From Amycolatopsis albispora (GTDB lineage Bacteria > Actinomycetota > Actinomycetes > Mycobacteriales > Pseudonocardiaceae), in contig NZ_CP015163.1 in assembly GCF_003312875.1 (NCBI RefSeq), forward strand, positions 434,001 through 498,000: a stretch of 64,000 nucleotides of DNA, written 5' to 3'. Of this stretch, positions 1 to 7,913 are shown in pieces. Made by a program: the position numbers and the translations under genes. Numbering within the stretch: position 1 is the first letter of the stretch; every line of letters starts with the position of its first letter. The notes beneath the pieces were generated by a model, which had not been told where the DNA came from, ran no database searches, and saw nothing but the letters and a program-made list of their open reading frames with translations.

Positions 1-2571
1 GTCGACCTGGCTCTGATCCTGCACCCGGACGGCGACGCGCTCGGCGGCATCATGTTGTACTCGGCCGACCTGTTCGACCGGGGCACCGCGCTCCGATCCG
101 CAGGTGTCCTCGAGCATCTGCTGGCCGCGGCCGCCGAGCGGCCGGACGCGCGAGCGTTCGAGCTGCCGCTGCTGTCGCAGGCAGAGCGGGAGCGCGTGCT
201 GCACGGGCTCAACCGGGACGTCCGGCCGGACATCGCGTACCGCACGCTGGCGCAGCCGTTCGAGGAGCAGGTCCGGCGCGCCCCGGACGCGATCGCGGTG
301 CGCGGTGCCGAGGGCCGGTTCAGCTACGCCGAGTTGAACGCCCGGGCCAACCGGCTGGCGTGGTTCCTGCGCGACACCGGGGTCGGTCCGGGAAACGTCG
401 TGGCGCTGTGCCTTTCCCCCGGGGTTGACCAGACGGTCGCGCTACTAGCCGCGGCCAAGGCCGGCGCCCCGTACGTAACGCTCGATCCGGAGGAGGGCCG
501 GCTCGGGGCGATGCTGGACGGTGCCGCCCCGGCAGCGGTGATCGTTGACGGGTCGACGGCGGGCCGCGTGCCGGCAGGACCGTGGCAGGTGCACTCGTTT
601 GCGGAGTCCGGCCGGTGGGCCGGGGTGCCCGCCGACGACCTGCCGGTCGAGGCAACTGGGTACGACCTGCTGTGCCTGCGCTACGCGGCGCACGCCACCG
701 ACCGGCCGGCCGCGATCGCCTACCCGGTCGAGGGGGCGCTGGCCGAGTTGGCGCAACTTCAGCACGACCATCCCCTCGGTGCCGGCGACGTAGCGCTCCT
801 GGCGACGCCCGAGGACTGCTTCTGGCCGCTGTCGCAGGGCGCGACGGTCGCCTTGGCGCCGCCAGCGGTGCACCAGGACCCGCGGCGGCTGGCGGACCAT
901 GCGGAGGCGTACGGCGTCACGACGCTGTCGGTCGTGCCGTCGATGGTGCCGGACGTGGCCGGGTTCCCGGGCGACCTCGTCGCCGGCTACGGGCCGGCCG
1001 AGACCGGGCGGGTCACCGACCAAGGCCGGCCAGCCGGCCACCGTGCCCTCTACGTACTGGACGAGGCGCTGGCGCCGGTGCCGATCGGCGTGGTCGGTGA
1101 GCTCTACGTCGGCTGCGAGATCGGCCTCGCTCGCGGATACCACCGGCGGCCGGCGCTGACCGCGCACCGGTTCGTGGCTGACCCGTTCGCTGCCCCCGGC
1201 GCCCGCATGTTCCGCACCGGCGAGCTCTGCCGGCACCGGGAGGACGGCGTGCTGGAGCATCTTGGCCCGATCGACCGGCAGGTCCGGATCCACGGCCTGC
1301 GCGTCGAGCCGGCCGAGATCGAGGCGGCCTTCGCCGAGCAGGACGGCGTGCGGCGCGCCGTCGTGACCGCGGCGCCGGACGGCGGCCTCGCCGCCTTCGT
1401 GGTGCCGGACGGGGAACGTGAGCTGTCCGGGAGAAGGCTCGTCGACGGCGCCGCCGCGCGGCTGCCGGAGTACCTGATGCCGGCAACCGTCACGGTAGTG
1501 GAGGAGATCCCCCGGAGGGGCAGCGGCGAGATCGACGTGGCCGCGCTGCTCGACCTCCGGGACCGCGACACGGAAGCTGACCGCACCGACGCACCCGAGA
1601 CCGAGCTGGAGGCGCGGCTGGCCGGGATTTTCTGCCGGGTCCTGCGCCGGGACTCGGTCTCGGTCACCGAGAGCTTCTTCACCATGGGTGGCCACTCGCT
1701 GCTGGTCTTCAAGCTGATCGAGGATTGCGCGAGCGAGTTCGGGCTGAAGCCGAGCGTCCTGGACGTGTTCACCGGCCCGACGGTCCGCGCGCTGGCGGCG
1801 ACGCTGGGCGCGATGCGACCTGCAGGGGGCGTGGACCCGCTGGTGAGCCTGGTCGAGCACCCGGGCGCGCCGCTGGTGGTCTTCGTGCACGCCGCGAGCG
1901 GTTCGGTGCTGCCGTTCTACCAGGTGGCCAAGCGGCTCGGGCGGGAGTTCGCGGTGTACGCGCTTCAGTCGCCGCCGGAGGTTCCGCCGGCGTCGATCGA
2001 GGAGATCGCGGCCCGCTACGTGGAAGAGGTCGACGCGGTGCGCGGCGTCGCCCCGGTCGTGGTCGCCGGCTGGTCGATGGGCGGCGCCGTGGCGCTGGAG
2101 ATGGCCCGCCGCTGGCTGCATCGCAACGAGCGGGTCGCCGCGACCCTCCTGCTGGACACCTGGGCGCCGCCCGCGTTCATGTCCGCGGCGGCGGACGCGG
2201 CCCGGGTCCGGGCTTCGGTCCTGGCGCTGGACGTGCTGCGCCTGGAGGGGGCCGACGCCACCCCGGCGACGCAGGCCGAGCTGGCCGAGACCGTCGAACG
2301 CAACCGCGCGGCGTTCCTCGACTACCGGCCGGAGTACTACCCGGCCGAGGTGGACCTCCTGCGCGCGAGCGACCCGCTGCCCGCCGACGCGCCGCCGTTC
2401 CCGGCGGGCTACCTGGACGGCGACCGCGGCTGGTCCGCCGTCGCCGCCGAGGTGACGACCGCCGAGATCAAGGGAAACCACCTGAGCCTCTTCGACCAGG
2501 AGCACGCCGACCAACTGGCGGCGGCGATCAGCGCCGCGATCGCCCGGCGGATGGGCTACGAGGAAATCTGA
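1..2571 (+). CDS. NRPS termination module C(partial)-A(degenerate)-T-TE
   Basis: The reading frame is open from base 1, so the 5' part lies outside the window. The first ~60 residues read as the end of a condensation domain. An adenylation-like domain follows (residues ~80-500), then a carrier domain (GGHSLL, Ser near residue 566) and a type I thioesterase (GWSMGG, Ser near 691). The A domain keeps the YGPAE and ARGYH cores but has lost the P-loop (YAAHATDRPAA replaces the SGTTG-x-PK motif). It also lacks the FDxS core, has RTGE for RTGD, GPID for GRxD, and no lysine in the final NGK-type motif (RGSGEID). It is therefore probably unable to make aminoacyl-AMP, and the carrier would need loading by another protein. 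The TE implies release of the finished peptide. Domain calls are firm; inactivity of A is inference from motif loss. Confidence 0.9.
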   Translation, partial: VDLALILHPDGDALGGIMLYSADLFDRGTALRSAGVLEHLLAAAAERPDARAFELPLLSQAERERVLHGLNRDVRPDIAYRTLAQPFEEQVRRAPDAIAVRGAEGRFSYAELNARANRLAWFLRDTGVGPGNVVALCLSPGVDQTVALLAAAKAGAPYVTLDPEEGRLGAMLDGAAPAAVIVDGSTAGRVPAGPWQVHSFAESGRWAGVPADDLPVEATGYDLLCLRYAAHATDRPAAIAYPVEGALAELAQLQHDHPLGAGDVALLATPEDCFWPLSQGATVALAPPAVHQDPRRLADHAEAYGVTTLSVVPSMVPDVAGFPGDLVAGYGPAETGRVTDQGRPAGHRALYVLDEALAPVPIGVVGELYVGCEIGLARGYHRRPALTAHRFVADPFAAPGARMFRTGELCRHREDGVLEHLGPIDRQVRIHGLRVEPAEIEAAFAEQDGVRRAVVTAAPDGGLAAFVVPDGERELSGRRLVDGAAARLPEYLMPATVTVVEEIPRRGSGEIDVAALLDLRDRDTEADRTDAPETELEARLAGIFCRVLRRDSVSVTESFFTMGGHSLLVFKLIEDCASEFGLKPSVLDVFTGPTVRALAATLGAMRPAGGVDPLVSLVEHPGAPLVVFVHAASGSVLPFYQVAKRLGREFAVYALQSPPEVPPASIEEIAARYVEEVDAVRGVAPVVVAGWSMGGAVALEMARRWLHRNERVAATLLLDTWAPPAFMSAAADAARVRASVLALDVLRLEGADATPATQAELAETVERNRAAFLDYRPEYYPAEVDLLRASDPLPADAPPFPAGYLDGDRGWSAVAAEVTTAEIKGNHLSLFDQEHADQLAAAISAAIARRMGYEEI

Positions 2572-2586
2572 GCGCGCCCGGACGCG

Positions 2587-2793
2587 TTGGCCGCTCCACG
2601 CGAGGACCTGGCCACCCTGGAGGCCGAGCGACACGGCGCCCCGCTGACCTTCGTCCTGGCCGAGGCAGTCATCGAGTTCGCCGCCGACTTGCGCCGGGGA
2701 CGTAAGCCCCGCACCGGATACGCCCGGACCACGGACGGTCTATCCGCGGCCGAGCTGACCGCCGAGCTGGTGGCGCACGACTTCCGCGGATGA
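2587..2793 (+). CDS. possible small acidic protein, unknown
   Basis: This is a 68-residue frame from a TTG codon, 15 bases after the NRPS stop, with GC-rich third positions. It has no recognisable domain, membrane segment or signal. It may be a remnant of a longer gene lost when the neighbouring duplicated halogenase fragment arrived. I would not rely on it as a functional gene. Confidence 0.25.
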   Translation: MAAPREDLATLEAERHGAPLTFVLAEAVIEFAADLRRGRKPRTGYARTTDGLSAAELTAELVAHDFRG

Positions 2794-2823
2794 GCCTCAT
2801 CGGCGATGCCGGCGTGCTGTTCA

Positions 2824-2923
2824 TTCATCAGCACGATGATCATGTTGAGCGAGCTGATGCCGCCCATGGGTTGGGTCGCGCGAGGATCTCGGCGAACCTC
2901 TGCCGGTAGTCGTCAGTGGCCAT
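2824..2923 (-). pseudogene. decayed copy of the halogenase-linked carrier protein gene
   Basis: This is the start of a second copy of the carrier-protein gene found intact at 15809-16090. The first ~15 residues (MATDDYRQRFAEILA) match, then 49 bases are missing relative to the intact copy, which shifts the frame. The phosphopantetheine-site segment (GISSLNMIIVL) survives in another frame just before the homology ends at about 2824. Everything downstream of that site is absent. It cannot encode a working carrier protein. Confidence 0.85.
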
Positions 2924-3809
2924 CGGACTCGACCTTCGGGAAGGGGAAGCCGTTGAGGTTCTCCCGGTACATCCGGTTATGCCCGTACTTGTCTTCGCCG
3001 GACACCATGACGCATCCGTGGTAGTCGAGGTCGATCGCGTCGCCGAACCCGCTGAGACGGTTGATGTGCTCGTAGACCCGCACGGACGGCGGGATGTAGC
3101 GGGACACCAACCCGACGCGCTTGTCGGCACTGACGTTCGGGTGCGAGCCGTGGACGCACTTGTCCAGGAAGATGACGAACTGGCCGGGCTTCAACTCCAT
3201 GTCGACGATCTCGTGACTGTTCGGATCCCAGTCCTTGTCGAGCTTGAGCTCCGCGTAGTCGTAGCCGTTGTGGGACTTGTTCTCCACGTTGTAGGACTGC
3301 TTGTGGCTGCCGGGCAGGAAGCGCAGGCAGCCGTGCGCCTTGTCCGTCTCGGAGAAGGCCGTCCAGACGAACAGCTCCCGCGTGGCGGCCGTGGACTCCT
3401 CGGTGTAGCGCAGCGAGGGATACGAGCGGGTTTCCGACTCGTTGTACACAGTGAATGCCTCGACCTGGTGCCAGCCCGTTCCCGAGTCGCCGGGCTCTTT
3501 CTCGAAGATGTGCGTCTTCCAGCACATGATGTCGTTATCCATGAGGCTGCGAAGCTTGTGGACGATCGCCGGGTGGGCGATATGCCGGGACAGCGCTTCA
3601 CAGTCGAGATGGCGGTCGTAGTTGATGATGGTCGAGTCGTGCGGCTTGTTCTCGGACGTGACCATATCGATCATGGCTTGGCTCCAGACCAGCGGAGCCT
3701 CGTCCTCGGCATAGAGGTCGAACGGCCCGAGGAACCCGTTCTCGTTGAAGGACTCCACCTGTTCGGCCGTCAGCCCTCGGATCGCCGGGTCGCTCGTGCT
3801 TTCCGCCAC
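2913..3809 (-). CDS. SyrB2-type Fe/2-oxoglutarate halogenase-like protein, shortened copy
   Basis: This 298-residue protein is a close paralogue of the one at 16080-17009. It keeps the iron-site motif WHQV (Val where halogenases have Ala/Gly and hydroxylases Asp), the distal His (VHGSHPN) and the downstream Arg pair for 2-oxoglutarate. Compared with the paralogue it lacks nine residues after SHKQ and two more before GYDY, in the stretch that in SyrB2 follows the core beta-strands near the substrate site. I chose the GTG at 3809, which aligns with the paralogue's start and has AAGGGG upstream; an ATG at 3827 is possible. Its own carrier-protein partner is destroyed, so it would depend on the distant intact carrier or be non-functional. 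Both family and paralogy are clear; activity is unknown. Confidence 0.85.
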   Translation of the reverse strand: MAESTSDPAIRGLTAEQVESFNENGFLGPFDLYAEDEAPLVWSQAMIDMVTSENKPHDSTIINYDRHLDCEALSRHIAHPAIVHKLRSLMDNDIMCWKTHIFEKEPGDSGTGWHQVEAFTVYNESETRSYPSLRYTEESTAATRELFVWTAFSETDKAHGCLRFLPGSHKQSYNVENKSHNGYDYAELKLDKDWDPNSHEIVDMELKPGQFVIFLDKCVHGSHPNVSADKRVGLVSRYIPPSVRVYEHINRLSGFGDAIDLDYHGCVMVSGEDKYGHNRMYRENLNGFPFPKVESDGH

Positions 3810-3970
3810 CTTGACCCCTTCATTCAATGAGGTACCTGCCAGCCGGACATGCCTGGAACGAGGAATGCGGGGCGGCCGCTGCCGATGGAGGCTACTGACA
3901 CGCCAGTCGCGCCAACCGTAGGCGGCGCGGACGGACGGGTCTAGTCACTGAAACGGGCGTCTGCATCGGT

Positions 3971-4771
3971 GCGGGACGGATACGGGAGGCTGTCCAGATG
4001 ACTGCTGAGTACACCCAAGGTGACCAGTTCCGTGGTGCCCGCATCCATCTGTGCGACCTCTCCGGCCTGGAGGTTCGTGATTGTGACGTCACCGGTTTGA
4101 AGATCGTGGACTGCTATGGGGGTGAGGTTTCCCTTGGTGGCGGTTTTGAGCGTGTTGTTGTCAATGACGTTGATGTGACCGCCTATGTTGAGGCTGAGCT
4201 GGATCGGTTGCATCCGAACCGGGTGCTGGCCCGTGAGGCCACGTCTGCCGCTGAATTCCGGGTTGCTTGGGATGCGATCGAGAGGCAGTGGGGGGAGACG
4301 ATCGACCGTGCTGGGCGCTTACCGGAGGTGAAGCTGCATGAGCGGGTCGATGGTGAGTGGTCGTTTGTTGAGACGCAGCGGCATCTGCTGATGGCTGGTG
4401 ATGCTTGGATCGGTAACGCTGTGCTGGAGGAGGATGCGCCGTATCATCCGTTGGGGCTTCCTGGTGGCGGGATGCCGGCTGAGGCATCGGCGAAGCTTCT
4501 CGGGCTCACTCTTGATGTGGTCCCGACGCTGGAGGAGGTGCTCGTGCCGCGGCTTGCTCGCATGGCCGCGGTGCGTCGGGTTGTCGACGAGCTCACCGAG
4601 GCTGAGTTGAATCGGGTGTGTGGTCGCAAGCCGGCCGATTCGTATCCGGACAAGGACTACGTCGTGCGCCGTTGCCTCAGCGTCGTGCTCAGGGAAGAGG
4701 CCGAGCATCACCGGTACGCGGTGCGCGACCTCACCGTGCTCGAGGCCGATACCCGAACCGAGTGAAAGCGC
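3971..4771 (+). repeat. 801-bp direct repeat, left copy (DinB-like gene)
   Basis: Bases 3971-4771 match 37651-38451 with no insertions or deletions and roughly 20 substitutions counted by eye, in the same orientation, offset exactly 33,680. The repeat starts 27 bases before the DinB-like ATG (at GCGGGACGGA) and ends just after the stop (GTGAAAGCGC). The two copies bracket most of the NRPS cluster. Confidence 0.95.
3998..4765 (+). CDS. pentapeptide-like / DinB-fold protein, left copy
   Basis: This 255-residue protein has a short N-terminal stretch rich in pentapeptide-like steps (residues ~10-45, e.g. GARIHLCDLSGLEVRDC), followed by a DinB-like helical bundle. His residues in HLLMAGDAWI and EEAEHHRYAVRDL are plausible metal ligands. 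DinB-fold proteins in actinomycetes are often thiol-dependent transferases, but the substrate here cannot be read from sequence. Codon use is visibly less GC-biased at third positions than in the neighbours (GTTGTTGTCAATGACGTTGAT), which suggests transfer from another source. It is almost identical to the protein at 37678-38445. Its role in the cluster, such as resistance or detoxification, is speculation. Confidence 0.8.
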   Translation: MTAEYTQGDQFRGARIHLCDLSGLEVRDCDVTGLKIVDCYGGEVSLGGGFERVVVNDVDVTAYVEAELDRLHPNRVLAREATSAAEFRVAWDAIERQWGETIDRAGRLPEVKLHERVDGEWSFVETQRHLLMAGDAWIGNAVLEEDAPYHPLGLPGGGMPAEASAKLLGLTLDVVPTLEEVLVPRLARMAAVRRVVDELTEAELNRVCGRKPADSYPDKDYVVRRCLSVVLREEAEHHRYAVRDLTVLEADTRTE

Positions 4772-4968
4772 CCACCGAGCAGGAGCGCTGACCGGTCGGG
4801 CGACTTCCAGCCGCAATGCTGCTGCTACTCCCGGCCGCCAGATTCTGGTCGTCTGCCACAGCGAACCACATCCCATCGAACGCTGCCTGGAGTGGGTCAG
4901 CCGGTTCCGTCGGCTGGCCCGCCGCTTCCCACCACCGGATTCCTGCGCCTGGCATCCGCTCTGCCCGG

Positions 4969-5652
4969 TCAGAAGGGGCAGGCGGACACGGTGTCGTCCG
5001 GCGATCCGGCGGAGCCGCCCATCCCGGCCTCCCGCATCAGCCGGGCGATCGGCCAGCCGGCGCCGCTGGGATCCGCCTCGTAGCGGCGGATCACCGACTC
5101 CTGCACGTCCGCCGGCTGCTCCTGGCTGAGTTTGAACAGCGCCTCCGCCGACTCGATCGTCAGTCGGAAGGCACCGACTCCGTGCACGATCCGGCGGAAG
5201 TAGTCGACCGAGGAGGTCTGGTCCCAGCCCGCGCCGAAGCGATCCTCCAGGCGAGCGGCCGTCCACCGGACGACCTCGAGTGTCTCCTCCCGCCCGCGGA
5301 TCAACCGTAGGCGGCCGCAGACGTGCACAGCCGCGAAGTTCCACGTCGGCGCGGACGGGTCGCCGGGGTAGACGGCCGGGGTGACGAAGCCGCCCGGCCC
5401 GTCGAACATCAGCCGGGCGTACGTGCCGTCCGTGAGCGCCTTCCAGTGCGGGTTGGCGCGGTTGAGGTGGCCGAGGATCTCGGTGCCGGCCAGCGGGCCG
5501 GACTCGGGTTCACCCGGCGCGACCAGGGCCGGCAGGCGGGTGGCCAGGGGAGCGGTCGTCCCGTTCGTGGTGAGCGTCGCGAGGGGGTGGCCGTCGATGA
5601 TCCGGCGGTGCCAGTCCTCGTCCTTGATCCGGTAGTGGCTCGGTACGAACAT
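4969..5652 (-). CDS. PaiB-like FMN-binding regulator-family protein
   Basis: This 227-residue protein starts with MFVPSHY and continues with the PaiB (FMN-binding negative transcriptional regulator) pattern: LATLTTNG, LGHLNRANPHWK and SAPTWNFAAVHVCGRL, ending near SAGSPDDTVSACPF. The fold is a flavin-reductase-like split barrel. PaiB proteins are annotated as regulators from Bacillus work, but many may be flavin-dependent enzymes. It starts two bases from the stop of the upstream gamma-glutamyltransferase-like gene and so is the last gene of the alkylproline operon. Whether it acts in biosynthesis or control is unknown. Confidence 0.8.
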   Translation of the reverse strand: MFVPSHYRIKDEDWHRRIIDGHPLATLTTNGTTAPLATRLPALVAPGEPESGPLAGTEILGHLNRANPHWKALTDGTYARLMFDGPGGFVTPAVYPGDPSAPTWNFAAVHVCGRLRLIRGREETLEVVRWTAARLEDRFGAGWDQTSSVDYFRRIVHGVGAFRLTIESAEALFKLSQEQPADVQESVIRRYEADPSGAGWPIARLMREAGMGGSAGSPDDTVSACPF

Positions 5653-5654
5653 GG

Positions 5655-7460
5655 CTACCGGCACACTCCGTAGGCCTGGCGGCCGCGCGGGCCGGTCGCG
5701 GCCCGAAGGAAGCCGGTATCCGGGTCGACACCGGCGGCGCAGACCTTGCCGAGGGTGGACGCCGGCACCACGTCGAGCCGGTGGCCCTTCCGCTCCAGGC
5801 CGGCGAGCACGTCGGGTCCGAGCGAGCGTTCCGCGACCAGCACGCCCGGCCGGGAGGCGCGCGGCGCGAACGACTGCGCGAAGTGGTCGATGTTGACGGC
5901 GGGGAGCTCGGTCGCGGCCTGCGGTTCCATCCCGAACTCCGCGATCGCGAGGAACACCTGGAGCGTCCACTGGTCCTGCTGGTCACCGCCCGGCGTGCCG
6001 AACGCCAGGAACGGCTCGCCGTCGCGCAGCACGATACTGGGGCTCAGCGTCGTGCGCGGACGCCGGCCGGGCGCCAGCGAGTTCGGGTGGCCGTCGACGA
6101 GCCAGGCGGTCTGGCCGCGGGTGCCGAGCGGGAAGCCGAGATCGGGGATCACCGGTGAGCTCTTGAGCCAGCCGCCGCTGGGCACGGCCACGGCCAGGTT
6201 TCCCCACCGGTCCGCGACCGCGACGGTGCAGGTGTTCCCGGCGCCGGCCTGCGGCGCCCCGGCGGTCACGGTGGGTATGCCGCTGCGCAGCTGGGTCATC
6301 CAGTCCGGCTCGTCGGCGCCCGGCTGCTCCGGTTTGGCCTGCGGGATCCAGGGCTGGCCGGGGCCGACCCGGCCGGGCTGGGGGTCGAGGGCCGCACGGT
6401 CGCCGATGGCCGAGCGCCGCCGCGCGGTGTACTCCGGCGCCAGGAGCTCGGCCATCGGCACCGGTGTGTGCGCCGGGTCCCCGTACCAGGCCTCGCGGTC
6501 GGCGAACGCGAGCTTAGCCGCCTCCGCGAGGGTGTGGACGTAGTCGACGGAGCCGAGCCCCATGCCGCGCAGGTCGCAGCCGGACAGGATCGCCAGCTGC
6601 TGGAGGAAGACCGGGCCCTGCGACCACGGCCCCGGCTTGTAGACGGTGAAGTCGCCGTACGGCAGCGCGCACGGTTCCTCGACGGCAGGCCGCCAGGCCG
6701 CCAGGTCGTCGCCGGTGAGCAGGCCACGGTGCCGGCCGCCGGTGGAGTCGAGCACCTCGGTGGTACGCGCGAAGCCGTCGATCGCGTCGGCGACGAAGCC
6801 CTCGTAGAAGGCCGCCCGGGCCGCCTCGAGCTGGGCCTCCCGGTCGGTCGACGCGGCCCGCGCCTCGCGCAGCAGCCGCTCGTAGGTGTCGGCCAGCGCG
6901 GCGTTGCGCATCCGGGCGCCGGCCGCCGGTACCGCGTCGTCGGGCAGGTAGGTGCGCGCGGACGCGGTCCACTCCGTCCGGAACAGCGGAGCCATCGCCG
7001 CGACCGTCGCCGCGGCGGCGGGCAGCAGCGGGTAGCCGCCGGAGGCGTACCCGATCGCCGGTTCCAGGACGGTGGCCAGTGGCATCGTGCCGAACTCGGC
7101 GAGCAGGCGCATCCAGGCGCCGAACGCGCCCGGCACGGTCGCGGGGAGCAGGCCCGCCGCGGGCATCTGCTCGATGCCGAGCGCCCCGAACCGCTCGATG
7201 GTCGTCGCCTGCGGCATCGGGCCCTGTCCGCAGATGATGCGCACCGTGCCGGCCGAGCGCGGGTAGACCGAGATCACGACGTCGCCGCCGGGCCCGTTCG
7301 AGTGCGGCTCGACCACCTGGAGGGCGAAGCCGGCGGCCGCCGCCGCGTCGAAGGCGTTGCCACCCCGGTCGAGGATGCCCATGCCGACGGCGGACGCTGA
7401 CCAGTGCGTCGAGGCCACGGCGCCGAAGGTACCGGTGAGCTGGGGTCGCAGGACGGTCAT
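5655..7460 (-). CDS. gamma-glutamyltransferase-family protein (LmbA-like)
   Basis: This 601-residue protein has the whole gamma-glutamyltranspeptidase fold: an N-terminal DRGGNAFDAAAAAGFALQVVEP segment in pieces, the GPGGD loop, and the small-subunit start GNTCTVAV with the expected nucleophilic Thr, then LSPSIVLRDG and GTPGGDQQDQW. There is no signal peptide, unlike secreted nutritional GGTs. In lincomycin, hormaomycin and pyrrolobenzodiazepine clusters a cytoplasmic homologue (LmbA and relatives) cleaves a C-C bond during 4-alkyl-L-proline formation. The neighbours here are the tyrosine hydroxylase, DOPA dioxygenase and methyltransferase of that pathway, so this is the likely role. Its ATG overlaps the stop of the cupin gene (ATGA). 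Confidence 0.88.
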   Translation of the reverse strand: MTVLRPQLTGTFGAVASTHWSASAVGMGILDRGGNAFDAAAAAGFALQVVEPHSNGPGGDVVISVYPRSAGTVRIICGQGPMPQATTIERFGALGIEQMPAAGLLPATVPGAFGAWMRLLAEFGTMPLATVLEPAIGYASGGYPLLPAAAATVAAMAPLFRTEWTASARTYLPDDAVPAAGARMRNAALADTYERLLREARAASTDREAQLEAARAAFYEGFVADAIDGFARTTEVLDSTGGRHRGLLTGDDLAAWRPAVEEPCALPYGDFTVYKPGPWSQGPVFLQQLAILSGCDLRGMGLGSVDYVHTLAEAAKLAFADREAWYGDPAHTPVPMAELLAPEYTARRRSAIGDRAALDPQPGRVGPGQPWIPQAKPEQPGADEPDWMTQLRSGIPTVTAGAPQAGAGNTCTVAVADRWGNLAVAVPSGGWLKSSPVIPDLGFPLGTRGQTAWLVDGHPNSLAPGRRPRTTLSPSIVLRDGEPFLAFGTPGGDQQDQWTLQVFLAIAEFGMEPQAATELPAVNIDHFAQSFAPRASRPGVLVAERSLGPDVLAGLERKGHRLDVVPASTLGKVCAAGVDPDTGFLRAATGPRGRQAYGVCR

Positions 7461-7867
7461 CGTTGGGTTGACCCGGTGAGCAGCAGGCCAAGGCAATACG
7501 TGCCCGGTTCGGCCTTGCGGGTGACGAAGTGGTGCACCGTGCCGGCCGGGATGAAGAATGTCGCCGGCGAGGTCAGCGTGTGGTGGCGTCCGTCGGCGAC
7601 CACCTCGATCACGCCACCGCCCGGATTCGGGGACAGCAGCAGATAGATCTCGGGACACTCGTGGGTATGCGGATCGGCCACCGGCTTTCCCACCTTGTCG
7701 CTGAGCTCGCCGCCGGCCAGCTCCAAGCACAGCCCGCCGTACATGTCGTCGGTCAGGTAGAACGGTGTGGGTGCGTGATGTCCGGGAATCTCGCGGAACA
7801 GCGGAAGATCCATTCGGGCGGCCGGGGCGGCGGCCGCGACCGCGGCGCTTGCGGAAGGGGCGTCCAT
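7457..7867 (-). CDS. small cupin protein
   Basis: This 136-residue single-domain cupin carries HTHECPEIY (first cupin motif, with metal-ligand His, His and Glu) and a second motif around PAGTVHHFV. A low-complexity Ala-rich N-terminus precedes it. It lies inside the alkylproline operon between the C-methyltransferase and the LmbA-like gene, and overlaps the latter by four bases, which implies co-translation. I know of no cupin assigned in the standard alkylproline pathway, so it may be an isomerase, a metal-dependent oxygenase or a tailoring enzyme special to this cluster. Confidence 0.75.
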   Translation of the reverse strand: MDAPSASAAVAAAAPAARMDLPLFREIPGHHAPTPFYLTDDMYGGLCLELAGGELSDKVGKPVADPHTHECPEIYLLLSPNPGGGVIEVVADGRHHTLTSPATFFIPAGTVHHFVTRKAEPGTYCLGLLLTGSTQR

Positions 7868-7913
7868 GGGGTGTTCCTCCGGGTGCGGCCGCGCCGGCCG
7901 CGTCGAAGACGGA

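Larger units (their letters stand above)
2824..3809 (-). repeat. partial duplication of halogenase/carrier module (copy of 15942-17009)
   Basis: This block matches 15942-17009 in the same orientation. Identity is patchy: 3410-3677 is base-for-base identical to 16610-16877, the 3' end of the halogenase is nearly so, and the N-terminal coding part and the pocket-loop part have diverged. The copy ends abruptly inside the carrier gene at 2824. Patchwork identity suggests an old duplication with later gene conversion. Confidence 0.85.

Noticed and set aside
445..2634. Very long minus-strand open frame opposite the terminal NRPS gene
   Set aside because: It is a mirror frame of a clear NRPS gene in GC-rich DNA; composition is Arg/Val/Gly-rich with no domain pattern. 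The same applies to long open frames opposite the NRPS genes at 12643-14781, 25084-27009, 31934-33727 and 34436-36175.
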